A stretch of 64,000 nt of DNA, taken from Mercurialis annua (taxonomy: Eukaryota > Streptophyta > Magnoliopsida > Malpighiales > Euphorbiaceae). The translations under genes and the position numbers were made by a program. Numbering within the stretch: the stretch's first letter is position 1; the number at the start of each line of letters is the position of its first letter. This document shows, piece after piece, positions 12,463 to 22,607 of the stretch. The DNA is taken from the NCBI RefSeq assembly GCF_937616625.2, contig NC_065573.1:4727001-4791000 (forward strand), given 5' to 3'. The notes under the pieces were generated by a model. That model did no database searches, had not been told where the DNA came from, and worked only from the letters and a program-made list of their open reading frames with translations.

Positions 12463-13354
12463 TTTCCGACGTGCTTAAACGTCCAAATTTTGATCCTAAC
12501 ACATATACAAACACCAATCTATCCATTTTTCTTATCGGAACGTAAAATCATTACGTAGACGTTCGATTCGATACGGTAACCGTTATATATTCGAATATAA
12601 TCCATTTTTTTTATATAACCAAATTCAAAATAACGGTTATTACTTCGATTAATAACGGATTACCGAAGAAATTTGAGTTAGAAACGAGAAATCGGATCGA
12701 AATTGTCGAACCTACCGTCGCGTGCCGTCGTCGCCGTTTCTCTTTATTCAAAAACCTAAGTTTTTGATTTTCTGCAGCTTATGAACATTTCAAATGAAAT
12801 GTTTATATATATAGTTTGGTTAAATTCCAAACTAGACCCTAGGTATTCACGCGTTACTTTAACCCAAATTCTTAAATATTCGTCTATAACTAAAACGGAC
12901 AACGAACTCTAAATTTTATGAAATTTTAACCATGAATTCCATAATTCGTAATTAGAGTAAAAACGTAATTTTTACTCTCACGGGACTTATATTTTATCTT
13001 TAATAAATTATTAAAGATTTATTAGGGCTAAATTAGACCCACTTAATAAAATTTCTATCTCCAAATTCTATAAAATTTTAGGGGTAACTTTCTAAAAATA
13101 TTTCGTGAAGATTGACTCCAAAAATATTCACACGGGACTTATAAATTATCCTATTTTAATTTATAAGCATTTCTTAATTCCTGTTAGTTAAAATATAAAT
13201 ATCCAAATTTTATATTTTAACTTATATAATTATTTTATATTTCCGGAGATACTATAAATTAAATTTATCCTTAAATTTAATCTACGTTCTCCCGGTCCTA
13301 TAAATTATTCCTTACGTGGAATAATTTAATCCTTAAATTATACGGGGTATTACA

Positions 13355-13389
13355 TTCTCCCCACCTTATTAAAATTCGTCCTCGAATTT
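13355..13389 (-). promoter_or_regulatory. Element C polypurine tract and adjoining dyad
   Basis: The minus strand reads AAGGTGGGGAGAA before the LTR. The dyad AAATTCG-AGGA-CGAATTT is at 13372-13389, as in elements A, B, E and H. Confidence 0.85.
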
Positions 13390-13398
13390 CAATAAGAA

Positions 13399-14044
13399 CT
13401 ACGTACCTTGTAGAAACAGGTAAGGATATCGCTGACGCATATCCGCCTCCGTCTCCCACGTACATTCCTCCACAGAGTGATTTCTCCACAGCACTTTCAC
13501 CATAGGAATCTCCTTAGTACGAAGTTTCCGCAGTTGAGTATCTACTATCTCAACAGGCTGCTCCTCGTAAGAAAGTTCCCCGTTAACCTCCACAGCTTGT
13601 GGTTGAATCACATGAGAAGGATCTGCGATATACTTTCGCAGCATCGATATGTGAAACACCGGATGAACTTGTGACATATCTAGCGGTAGATCTAATTTAT
13701 ATGCTACCGCTCCGATGCGCTCTATAATCTCGTATGGTCCCACATACTTTGGAGATAACTTGCCCCTCTTTCCAAAACGAATAACACTCTTCATTGGTGA
13801 TACTTTCAGAAAGACATAGTCACCAACTTGAAACTCTATCTCTTTTTTTTTTGGATCCGCATAACTTTTCTGGCGACTGAAAGTAGTTTCCAATCGCTGC
13901 TTAATTAATGGTACCTTCTCTGAGATAATTTGAATAATATCTACTCCTGTTAATTTTCTTTCTCTAACTTCCTCCCAACAGATAGGAGATCGACACATAC
14001 GACCGTATAGTGCCTCATATGGAGCCATTTCGATATTGGTGTAA
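13399..14044 (-). pseudogene. Element C integrase C-terminus and chromodomain, 5' truncated
   Basis: An uninterrupted frame beginning at [12 protein letters not shown], which aligns with the later third of integrase in element A. It keeps the GPY motif (YVGPYEI) and an intact chromodomain ending [20 protein letters not shown], including the Cys codon that is a stop in element A. It closes with its own stop at 13399. Homology to element A stops at about 14044; the catalytic core, RT and gag are absent. The apparent Met at 14064 lies in unrelated flanking DNA. Confidence 0.9.
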
Positions 14045-16498
14045 TTTCCTGAGGTGGATGTCATTTTACATCAATGAATGAGTGCACCTCAGAACCGTGT
14101 ATGAATTTGAGAAAAAGTGGTAATTCGTGCATAAAAATTAGAAAATTTAAACTGCGTGATTTAAAATGAGAAAACGTGTAAAGTTTACGGTTTTTTTTAC
14201 ATTAACCCATAAAACAATCATTTCTATAATATAAGAATATATATTTATTTTATTTTATCTTTATTTTACTTGTAAATCATAATTTATTTTATATTTATTG
14301 CATAAATTTTTTAATAACATATATTTTTTAAAATTGAAAGTTAATTTAATTTCGCGCAGATGCGCGGGTTTACGAATTGTAATTAATGAATATTCTCCTA
14401 ATGACTTAAACTAAGCCGATGAACTTGCAAATAAGAAATCCCAATGGGTTAGGAATATACTGAACTAAAAGATTAACCTAATTTTTCATACCCATACTCT
14501 GCTCTTTCTCACGCTGCAAGCCTCCTTTTCCATTTTCTTTTGATTTTCTTTTCCTTTCTATTGCATGTTTCACATACTCTAGTCAACCAAATAAACATCA
14601 ACCTGAGTTCCTCTACTACTGAATCAACGGTTTTTAAGTGAGTTTTGTGCGAGTTAATTGATTTTACTAAAATTAGAGTTCTTGAATATTTTGGGGGCTT
14701 TTGATTCTGACTTTGATGCAATCGTAGGTGGGTTTACTATTGTTTTATACAAACCGAAGAGAGCTCTAGGAAGCAGTTAAGGTTTCAGGGTATCTACCAT
14801 GATCTTTCTTTTCATTTATTATCCCTTTTAATTTCTGTTTTTTTTCTACTACTTATTTGAACCTTTTTTTTATTTGTTATACAAGGTTATGGGTTCTAAT
14901 GACTAATGAAGTTAGTTAATCCAACGGATGACGACAGACTCGACCATAAGGGATCTGAATACTCGGGCGGATTTCTCCGAATTCAATCGAGCCGAATATA
15001 GTGAAGGAGGTAAAGCTTTCTTTTATTTGTTGTTGGTTATGAATGTTTTGGATTGAAATTTTTTATTTCTCCAGGTTGAAAAAGGAATAAAATAAGTTGC
15101 CGAGAAATATAACGGGGAAAGCTAAAAGAAGAGAGCAAAATGAATCATTGATCTGTGTTTTTTTGTTTCCATTTTTATGTGTTCCTGATTGTGGTTTGTG
15201 TTTTTTGCTGATTATCAATTATGGGTTTCGAGGTTTGCACCGATTAAACGAACCAGAACTATGATTGCGGCTTAACTTAGCAATTTCAGTATATTTCGGG
15301 TTTCATAGTTAAGTCACTAATAAAAGGAAATCATATACATGTTAAATAATGAACTGATGAGAGAAAAATAAGGTGAGATATGTTAAATATGTTTGTTTGC
15401 TAATATGATATGTTAACTTAGAGATGTGTATCCACTCATCTGTTTTGTTACCTTAGAATGGATTAATAGAACATAAATACAGTATTAAAGTGCAACTGAA
15501 CATAAACATTAAAATGTAACTAAACATAATAGGGAAATAAACAAGGCCACATAGTATGAACAGAAAAGTAAAACATAAACACGACTCGAACAAAAATTGC
15601 AGATATGAAGTGAGAATGTACCCTTGCCGTTTAATTTTTCCTCTATCTTTGGTATTATATGGGTGATTTAATCCTTCTTAAGGTGTGTATGTATTTTGAT
15701 ATTCTCTTTTCTTTTGTATATCCTCACAACAGTTTTCTCAACTCTCTTTTTGTGTCTCTCCGTCGTCTGTTTTCTGCTATTTGTAGTGTAACTACTCTCT
15801 TTATTTTTCTACACTTTTTGATTGTAACTTCCACTATTCTCATATGCATTTGTCTATATTTTCCCTTCTTTTCTCCTCTCTTCTTTTCTGATCCTTTTTG
15901 CTATTGGGTGGCCTACTTTTATAGAGAAAATGCTGGATTTTGATTGGTTGATGTTGGGGTTACTATGGTTAGTTTCTGATTCTAGTTTGTTTCTTGGTTT
16001 TTAGGTTTATGCACCTGATTTCTCACTTGCAATAGGAATGGAGAAGGGCCATGAGAGAAAAGTTAGAGCTCCTGAGCAAGGGAAGCAGGCCCATCCAGGC
16101 CTTATCTATTAAAAAAAGGCTGAAGAAAACTGGCTCATCCGGACCAGAAAAAAGTTATATTTATACAAATGAGTTTATTGTATAGATAATTAATTATTTT
16201 ATTTTATTTATTTTGTAAAATATTAATTTAATGTGTAATGTGTTCTCATTATGGTAAATTTATCAATGTGTTTTCATTTAATTTTTACCTCTAAATTCAC
16301 CTTTAAATTTTGTTAAGTGGATGAATTATTTTTAAAAGAAATTTAGATTTACTACGTTATAAAGTGAAGTTGATCAATCGAATGATAAATGGATTGCGAA
16401 AATGATAGATGATAAAAAAATCATTCTCTGTATCTGATATTGGTAATATTAAGCGTATAAACACTTGAATGCTTCTTATTATTATTTAATTTTTTTAT
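14045..16498. other. Non-coding stretch, no gene recognised
   Basis: No convincing coding region. A perfect short hairpin CGCGCA-GA-TGCGCG lies at about 14354-14367, followed by GGG, resembling Helitron-end hairpins, but no CTAG follows at the right place. Between 14500 and 16100 the sequence has transcript-like features: pyrimidine-rich tracts, possible GT/AG sites and a stop-rich 94-codon frame at 15659-15943. I cannot support an exon model. It could be a decayed element or a captured untranslated region. Confidence 0.4.
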
Positions 16499-16728
16499 GT
16501 TTGTCCGAACGAAATTGGGTACCGACAGCTGCCCCTTTTTCACACTTTTCTTGGAAATGTGTGCAAAATAAAAGTTAGTAATTTCGGATGGGCATTTGAG
16601 ATAGTATTGATTCGAAGCGGATGACCCTGTTCGAGGTAGTCGAACATAATGTGAATTTGTTATGATTTTATTATAAATGGTCGGATTCGATGAATGAGTT
16701 TGATATGACAACAAGAAAAATAAATGAG

Positions 16729-17069
16729 CTGGCTCGACCCACAAATGGGTTCGATTTAACACTAAGAAAAGGAAATGACCTGGCTCGACCAGGCTCGACC
16801 CAAAAGGGTTCGATTTAACAGCAAGGAAAGTAAATAACCTGGCTTGACCAGGCTCGACCCACAATGGGTTCGATTTAACAGCAAGAAAAGTGAATGACCT
16901 GCCTCAACAAGGCTCGACCCAGAATAGGTCGATTTAATAGTAACAAAGGAAATGACCTGACTAGACCAGGCTTGAACCAAAAGGGTTCGATTTAACATCA
17001 AGGAAAGTAAATTACCTGGCTCGACCAGGCTCGACCAAAAATGGGTTCGATTTAACAGCCAGGAAAGTT
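16729..17069 (+). repeat. Tandem repeat, about 60-bp unit, six copies
   Basis: Six diverged copies of a unit starting CTGGCTCGACCAGGCTCGAC and containing GGGTTCGATTTAACAGC. Each carries the internal inverted pair GGCTCGACC with GGGTTCGA-type arms. Such repeats are common in LTRs and 3' untranslated regions of large plant gypsy elements. Confidence 0.9.
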
Positions 17070-17271
17070 TATAGCTCCATTCCACGAGGCACGCCCTTAG
17101 GCAGCCCGGGCTCAACGGCACATGAGAAAGTTACTCCAGGCCAGATGCGTAGTAGACCAGAACCAAAGGTGTGTGAGGCCAGAGTCATGCACCACAACAG
17201 GTAATGCTCAGGATAAGGAACTGAAGCGTATTCTAGAAGATTCTAGGAAACCCTAGGTCACCCGTAACCAC

Positions 17272-17279
17272 TATAAATA
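17272..17279 (+). promoter_or_regulatory. TATA box candidate
   Basis: TATAAATA in the context CCACTATAAATACAGCC, a good plant core promoter match, about 200 bp after the tandem repeat. Confidence 0.5.
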
Positions 17280-17480
17280 CAGCCTTATGCCAGCCTGGCT
17301 AAAGGTGGCACACAAACCCTAGAAATCGGACAGTAGAATTCGGCCACCACACACAAAAACACTAAAATCCAGTCCTGAAAACACTAAATACGTGTTAATT
17401 CTCCAAGAACACAACATCCGCACGGATTCGAAGCTGGATTCCGCATCTACTGCGCCAGCAAATGAACCAAAGACTCAGAC

Positions 17481-18861
17481 CGGTAATTCTGAGGACCCTC
17501 TATAATTATTCCTTTGATTTTCCATGCCATGAATATCATAATTGCTGTAATTGTGTATTTTTGGATGTATTGTTAGCTTATGTGTTAATTTTAGCCATAA
17601 AATTGCCATAATTAGCTTAATCATTGCCAAATCGCCATAAAGTTCAATGATAAGCATGTTAATCACTGCAATTAGCTGTTTTTCAAACCCCAAAAACACT
17701 CAATTAGGTGCCTTAGAATGCATGTTTCTAGGTGTTTTTAAGCGTTATTTGCCATGAAAAATCTTATTTTGAGTTGCTGTCCAGAAAAATAAATTTTTTT
17801 AAATGAGCTTTAAACACTTCGATTATCCTATATTTGGATTCCTTGTTCGATTTTATACGGTTTCGACTACTTTTGCATGAGAAACGGAGTTGAAACGAGT
17901 GAGAACGAAGAAAACCAGACTCAGAAGCCCAAATATGTAACATAGTGTATAAATCGGGCCCACGAGCCCGAGGCCCAGCAAACCAGCAACTTTCAGAGCC
18001 GATTCTGGGCTAACCCAAATTCGGAATCGACTCCGGATAACACCAGTAAAACCGGATCGACGAGACGCACAACTCCCGTGATCTGACCGAGAGCCCATTC
18101 TGACCAGACCAATGGTCAAAACCCGCGTGATTGCCAGAGACTCAAAGTCAATGAGGTTTAAAAGTATCTATAACCTTGTATGTATATCCAACTGCCCCTG
18201 AGCATGCCATCGATGTTTACCGCTTTCCAAAAGCATTCAAAATCAAATAATATCCGGTTAAAGGACTAATCACCTAAAATTGGCCCATTAATGCAATTCA
18301 AGCCCATCACTTAGACATCGTAGGACTAATACAAAAATGTAGTAATGGTTGTATAGGTTTTTCAAGACTCACCTAATAAAATCAATTAATCACACGTATA
18401 CATCCGGTTTTAGGCTTTGTGCATGTAAAATATCCAGACCAGCCGGACTTATGCTATTTGCTAGAAACCTCTAAGGTTAGATGTATGTTTATGAGTACCT
18501 GCTACTTACCTCAAATGTCAATCCAGATCGAGTCATATGCGGGTCAAACCTGTTTACTTCTTTCATCCCTGTTTATTTTCAGCTTTTATATCCTGTGAAC
18601 TGCACATACTGTTGAGATGGGATAAAAACGAATATGTCCAGTAAATAAATCTGGTAACAGATAAGCCAAGCACAAGAGTCTAGGGGAGGTCCTTGAACCC
18701 TACTCTTTGGTCTGATGCACGATAGTCTTACCGGAGGCGAGTAAGGCTATCTAGTCAGTTAAAAGGCATTTCCTAGTTGAACTAGGTGGAGACTTCATTT
18801 TTCAAACCATTTCAAGATCGAAAAGTCAGCCATAAACCTTGGGCGAGCGACCCCCAAACCC
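17481..18861. other. Non-coding stretch, no gene recognised
   Basis: No open frame of note and no hallmark of reverse transcriptase or transposase. The stretch may be the leader or an LTR part of the block before it. From about 18862 the sequence becomes similar to 59255 onward (element F LTR). Confidence 0.4.
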
Positions 18862-19018
18862 GCTCCACTCATAGAGAGCGAAAAGTTTCGGACAAAACCC
18901 CAAATTTAAAACGTCGAAATACAGAATTTTTGACGTAAAATATAAAAGGATATAACAGATTACGAATAAGGATAAGTGGCGACGTGTGAGTGGAGACAAG
19001 TGGCGATGCGTGAGCGGA

Positions 19019-19260
19019 TACACGTGGTGGGCATGCACGGCGGCACGTGGCGCGCATGCACGGCGGCACGTGGCGCGCATGCACGGCGGCACGTGGCGCG
19101 CATGCACGGTGGCACGTGGCGCGCATGCACTGCGACACGTGGCGAGCATGCACTCCGACACGTGGCACGCATGCACTGCGATGCGTGGCGCGCTTGCACG
19201 GCAACGCGTGTTGTACATGCACACCGACATGTGGCAAGCATGCACACTGACACGTGGTAA
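19019..19260 (+). repeat. 23-bp GC-rich minisatellite in element H LTR
   Basis: About ten to eleven copies of a 23-bp unit such as GCATGCACGGCGGCACGTGG plus CGC, containing the palindromes GCATGC and CACGTG. The first four copies are nearly identical and later ones diverge. It sits immediately upstream of the TATA candidate, as the hairpin arrays do in A, B and D. Several long open frames here are artefacts of the repeat. Confidence 0.93.
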
Positions 19261-19855
19261 GGTTTATGTCTATATATATGTAGGAGCGTTTATAGTTCGT
19301 TCTTCTCTGATCGACATATTCTCTGAAAAAGCGGTTAAGATATGTCAAGATTGTTTGATCGATATCTATCTACTTTGATATCGGAATTCGATGTTCTTTA
19401 TGTCAAATCAAAGATATCGACGTGCTCTTTGACTCTACCGATTCTATTTAGCAAAATTCGGCCGAAAAATATATTGAATACATAACTTAGAGTTCGGCCC
19501 AAAATGACATATTCGGTTCGTCGTGTTTCGATCAATTTTTGCGCCGTTCAAATCTCGGAAAATCCTTGGTTAAAGATTTTGGAACTCGGAGGATTGGATT
19601 CTAAGAAAGCGACGTGTTATCCAGCTATTGAAAAGGAACTTGACGGTTTTGATACGTGGTTAACTGGAAATAGCGGTGTTTGTGAGTTTGCTATTTACTA
19701 TGCGTATTATTTTTATAAATTGTTTTTTTAATTTGGATGATTGCATATTCTGTGATTTTGCAATATGTTTGATATGGTTTTTATACGATATTTGGTGTAT
19801 AGTAGTTTTTTTGTAAAGTTTGATGTTTGGTTTCACGATCTGAAGAAACGAGCTA

Positions 19856-19886
19856 CCTATTGTGTGTCAATAGGCAGTGTGATCAC
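19856..19886 (+). promoter_or_regulatory. Conserved LTR stem-loop plus palindrome (element H)
   Basis: Perfect stem CCTATTG/CAATAGG at 19856-19874, palindrome GTGATCAC at 19879-19886, 4 nt apart, preceded by GAAACGAGCTA. Confidence 0.7.
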
Positions 19887-20642
19887 CAGTTTCAGGTAAG
19901 TCTTAGCAAATAGAATTAGACTAACTGCTTTGTGTGAGATACAAGGGTCAGATTGGTGGAACTATCCCGCGACCTGTATCTAATGAGTCACCTTGGTTGA
20001 GCTATCCCGGGACTCATATCAATCGTTGGATTTGAGTGATGGTACGAGTCACCTTGGTTAAACTATGTCGGGAATGTACTAGATGGTATTGATTGACTTT
20101 GTTGAACTATCCCGTAACCTACCATCAAGATTAATAAATCTTTATTTCTTGTGAATACTAGAAAATACCTAGTTTAGTATTGTTTGAAGATTAGGGTTCC
20201 GATCAAATCGGATGTTTGTTTTGTTTTGTTATATGTTTTGATATATGTTTATGTGATTTGTATTTATAATACCTTGTGTAAATACGAACTCTTTCAGTGT
20301 TGACTGACATCCCTACACTGTTTCCTTTTCAAGCTTTGAGTAATTGAGGAGGTCGAGCTTCCATTCTTTGATCTAGAAGTCTCAATTTGAAAGCTTTGAG
20401 TATTCTTAGCGTTGCAGTAGTCCGTAGATGTCAAAAATACTACGATGTTTATGTATCAAATAGATGTTTGTATTGTACTCTGATATTATGTTTATATATA
20501 CATAATTCTGCTTCCGCTTTTGATCGATGTATGTTTGATCGTATTGAGTAAACTTTGTTTGATCTTAGGCTTGCTACGGGTTTCGGAGCTACCACTCCCA
20601 TTCCCTAGCGCCTGTCTCGACCCTCAAATTTGAGTCGTGACA

Positions 20643-21558
20643 GTTATCATGATAAGTTCACGTTTTATTTTGAATGAAGTATGAGTTTTTGTGTTTTACG
20701 ATCCGAGGAGTTGATGGTATTATCAAATTTTGGTGTTAAACATTGGACTGGATGATTCTTGTAGTTTGGTTTTTGGCCAAAATATCATTTTTTTTTTGTA
20801 TTATTATCGATTATTTTGGTGTCTGGATTGTTATAAATGAACAAGGGAGTAAGTGTTGCAGAACACAAGATTATATCAGTTTGTGTTTTTCTATGTTCAT
20901 GGTTGAAACGATAAAGTTGATATTATAAGAACTACAGTTTGAGCTTCGGGCTTGATCTTTCTCTTTGATAATATGGAGTTGGTAGTCATTAAGACTTTAG
21001 CTAGTTTTGTAAGTCATCCTTGTAGAGAGTTATTGTGATTCTCAGTTGGAAAATATTTATTGTTCACATTTGTGTTGATTTATCTCCGAGTTGAATTTCT
21101 GTTTAGAGGTATCTTTTGAGAGAGATTTGAGGTTTCGTTCTTGATTTATTATAAGGATTTCAGTCGAATTTTATGTAGGAGATTTTGTTTTCCTTCGTTT
21201 GATTTCACCTAAAAAGGGTGTTATCGTTTTATGTTGAATGGAAGTTAGTATTGTTACTTCTGTGACCATTTGAGATTGTTGATTTACATGAATGGTAGTT
21301 TTGAGTCATCATTCAAGGAACATCCCTATGGTTTCAGTTAATTTGGGTTGGTCACTCGGTGGAGGAGTATACCTAGGAGACGGAGTCCGTTATGCGGTAT
21401 TGTTAAATTACTTTCCTTTATTACTTCGGGTGTCATGTTTACGTATTTGTACGTTGGCTATGTGCTTTTTGTTTGGACAACAGATAGTTTTATAATATGC
21501 TTTACGTGAGTTGTGTTGTGTTAAATTCGAGTACGAATTTTATTTAAGGTGTGGAGAA
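20643..21558 (+). pseudogene. Element H internal region, reduced to a 916-bp remnant
   Basis: Only the far 3' part of a gypsy interior survives. There is no primer site after the LTR. The sequence aligns with the 3' interior of element B (33600-34396). At 21321-21397 a chromodomain tail can be traced across one frameshift: IPM, then WVGHSVEEYT, a TAG where relatives have Trp, then ETESVMR. A dyad AAATTCG-AGTA-CGAATTT (21523-21540) and the purine-rich AAGGTGTGGAGAA precede the next LTR. Confidence 0.8.
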
Positions 21559-21739
21559 TGTAATACCCCGTATTTTCTTTTTCTTTTTATTGTAAATTCC
21601 ACCGTTAGATTGATTGTTTTTGTGCTTCGGTGGTCTCATTTGACTTGTTGAATAAACTTTAGGTTTGGTCCGTCATCACTTGTAGGCCTTATAAAAAAAT
21701 CAGCATTTTTGTGTAACTCTGAAAAAGTCGTGCGTTGTT
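21559..21739 (+). repeat. Element H 3' LTR, first part only
   Basis: TGTAATACCCCG starts immediately after the polypurine tract. The LTR breaks off within about 180 bp where ITS2/26S rDNA begins; the exact junction is uncertain. Confidence 0.75.
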
Positions 21740-21822
21740 CTTAGCTGTCGGAACATTCCTTGACCCTAGGACGTCCTCAGGACGCACTTCGACCGCGATC
21801 CCAGGTCAGGCGGGACTACCCA

Positions 21823-21863
<41 letters not shown>

Positions 21864-22607
21864 TCAGGATTCTCTTAATAACGGCGAGCGAACCAGGAAT
21901 AGCCCAGCTTGAGAATGAGGCGCCTTCGGCGACCGAATTATAGTCTGGACAAGCGTCCTCAGAGGCAGACCGGGCCCAAGTCCCCTGGAAGGAGGGCGCT
22001 GCAGAGGGTGAGAACCCCGTCGTGCCCGGACCCTATCGCACCACGAGGTGTTGTCTACGAGTCGGGTTGTTTGGGAATGCAGCTCATATCGGGCGATATA
22101 TTCCGTCTAAGGCTAAATACGGGCAAGAGACCGATAGCAAACAAGTACCACGAGGGAAAGATGAAAAGGACTCTGAAAAGAGAGTCAAAGAGTGCTTGAA
22201 ATTATCGTGAGGGAAGCAGAAAGAGGCCGGCGATGTGCCCTAGTCGGATACGGAACAGCCAAAAGTCGTTCCGCAGATCGGCTAGGGGTGCGGACCGATG
22301 CGGATTGCAGCGGCAGCCCAACCCCGGGCTCTTGATATGCCCACAGAGATGATGTCGCTGCGATTTTGGTATGCAGCGCGTGCCATTACGGCGTGCCTCA
22401 GCACCAGAACGCTCAGTGCATCGGCCAGCGGGCTCCCCACTCAGCCCGTCTTGAAACACGGACCAAGGAGTCTGACTTGTGTGCAAGTCAACGGGCGAGT
22501 AAACCCGTAAGGCGCAAGGAAGATGACTGGAGGGATCCCCTAGTGCGTTGCACTGCCGACCGACCTTGATCTTCTGATAAGAGTTCGAGTGAGAGCATGC
22601 CTGTCGG
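21740..22607 (+). pseudogene. Fragment of ITS2 and 26S ribosomal RNA gene, decayed
   Basis: From about 21794 the sequence follows the 5' end of plant 26S rRNA (CAGGTCAGGCGGGACTACC, AGTTTAAGCATATCAATAAG, through GAGCATGCCTGTCGG at 22607), and then homology stops abruptly. About 814 bp of the roughly 3.4-kb gene are present. The 50 bp before it (CTTGACCCTAGGAC...CTTCGACCG) look like the end of ITS2. There are many changes, often C to T or G to A, such as CCACTGAG where 26S has CCGCTGAG, which fits decay of methylated CpG. Not a working rRNA gene. Confidence 0.95.

Larger units (their letters stand above)
10849..13354 (-). repeat. Element C 3' LTR
   Basis: A 2,506-bp LTR from TGTAATACCCCG (minus strand, 13354) to CGGGTCGTGACA (10849). 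A polypurine tract and integrase tail follow at higher coordinates, so this is the 3' LTR of a minus-strand element. A TATA-like CTATATATATAAAC sits at about 12803-12814 (minus strand). The 62 bp between it and element A carry no recognisable feature. No target duplication can be shown because the other end is truncated. Confidence 0.9.
16499..17480 (+). other. LTR-like or promoter-like block of an unclassified element
   Basis: It begins with TGTCCGAACG and an inverted ending TACCGACA, next to CTGCCCCTTTTT, which reads as a polypurine tract on the other strand. A 60-bp tandem repeat follows, then a clear TATAAATA at 17272-17279 and a leader-like stretch with CAAACCCTAG. Together these resemble the U3 and R parts of a plant LTR in plus orientation, but I found neither the partner LTR nor a primer site. 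Confidence 0.4.
18862..20642 (+). repeat. Element H 5' LTR, 5' end missing
   Basis: Plus-strand LTR ending TTGAGTCGTGACA at 20642 with the shared terminal block GGCTTGCTACGGGTTTCGG...CCCTAGCGCC. Its start resembles the F LTR (CCACTC...TTTCGGACAAAA, 59255 onward), but no TGTAATACCCCG precedes it, so the first part is lost. TATATATATG at 19271-19280 is the likely TATA box. Four copies of a GTTGAACTATCCCG-type repeat lie at 19936-20125. Confidence 0.8.

Noticed and set aside
12242..12545. Open frames rich in Cys, Thr, Val and His
   Set aside because: Artefacts of the GTGCACG palindrome array in the element C LTR; the same type appears at 38543-38925, 57054-57380 and 60084-60438.
14354..14370. 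Second Helitron terminus from the CGCGCA-GA-TGCGCG hairpin
   Set aside because: No CTRR-T sequence lies 8-14 bases after the hairpin on either strand.
15659..15943. 94-codon frame with hydrophobic stretches
   Set aside because: Composition is that of a T-rich pyrimidine tract; there is no start context, homologue or splice partner that I can support.
18826..19378. Several overlapping open frames on both strands with His, Arg, Ala and Cys-rich repeats
   Set aside because: They are translations of the 23-bp minisatellite, whose GC-rich palindromic units keep all frames open.
19504..19731. 75-codon frame starting MTYSVRRVSINFC
   Set aside because: Lies within the element H LTR, with no motif and no matching frame seen in the related LTRs.
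21909..22569. Open frames of 62-96 codons within the 26S rDNA fragment
   Set aside because: The sequence is explained as rRNA; the frames overlap on both strands and have no protein features.
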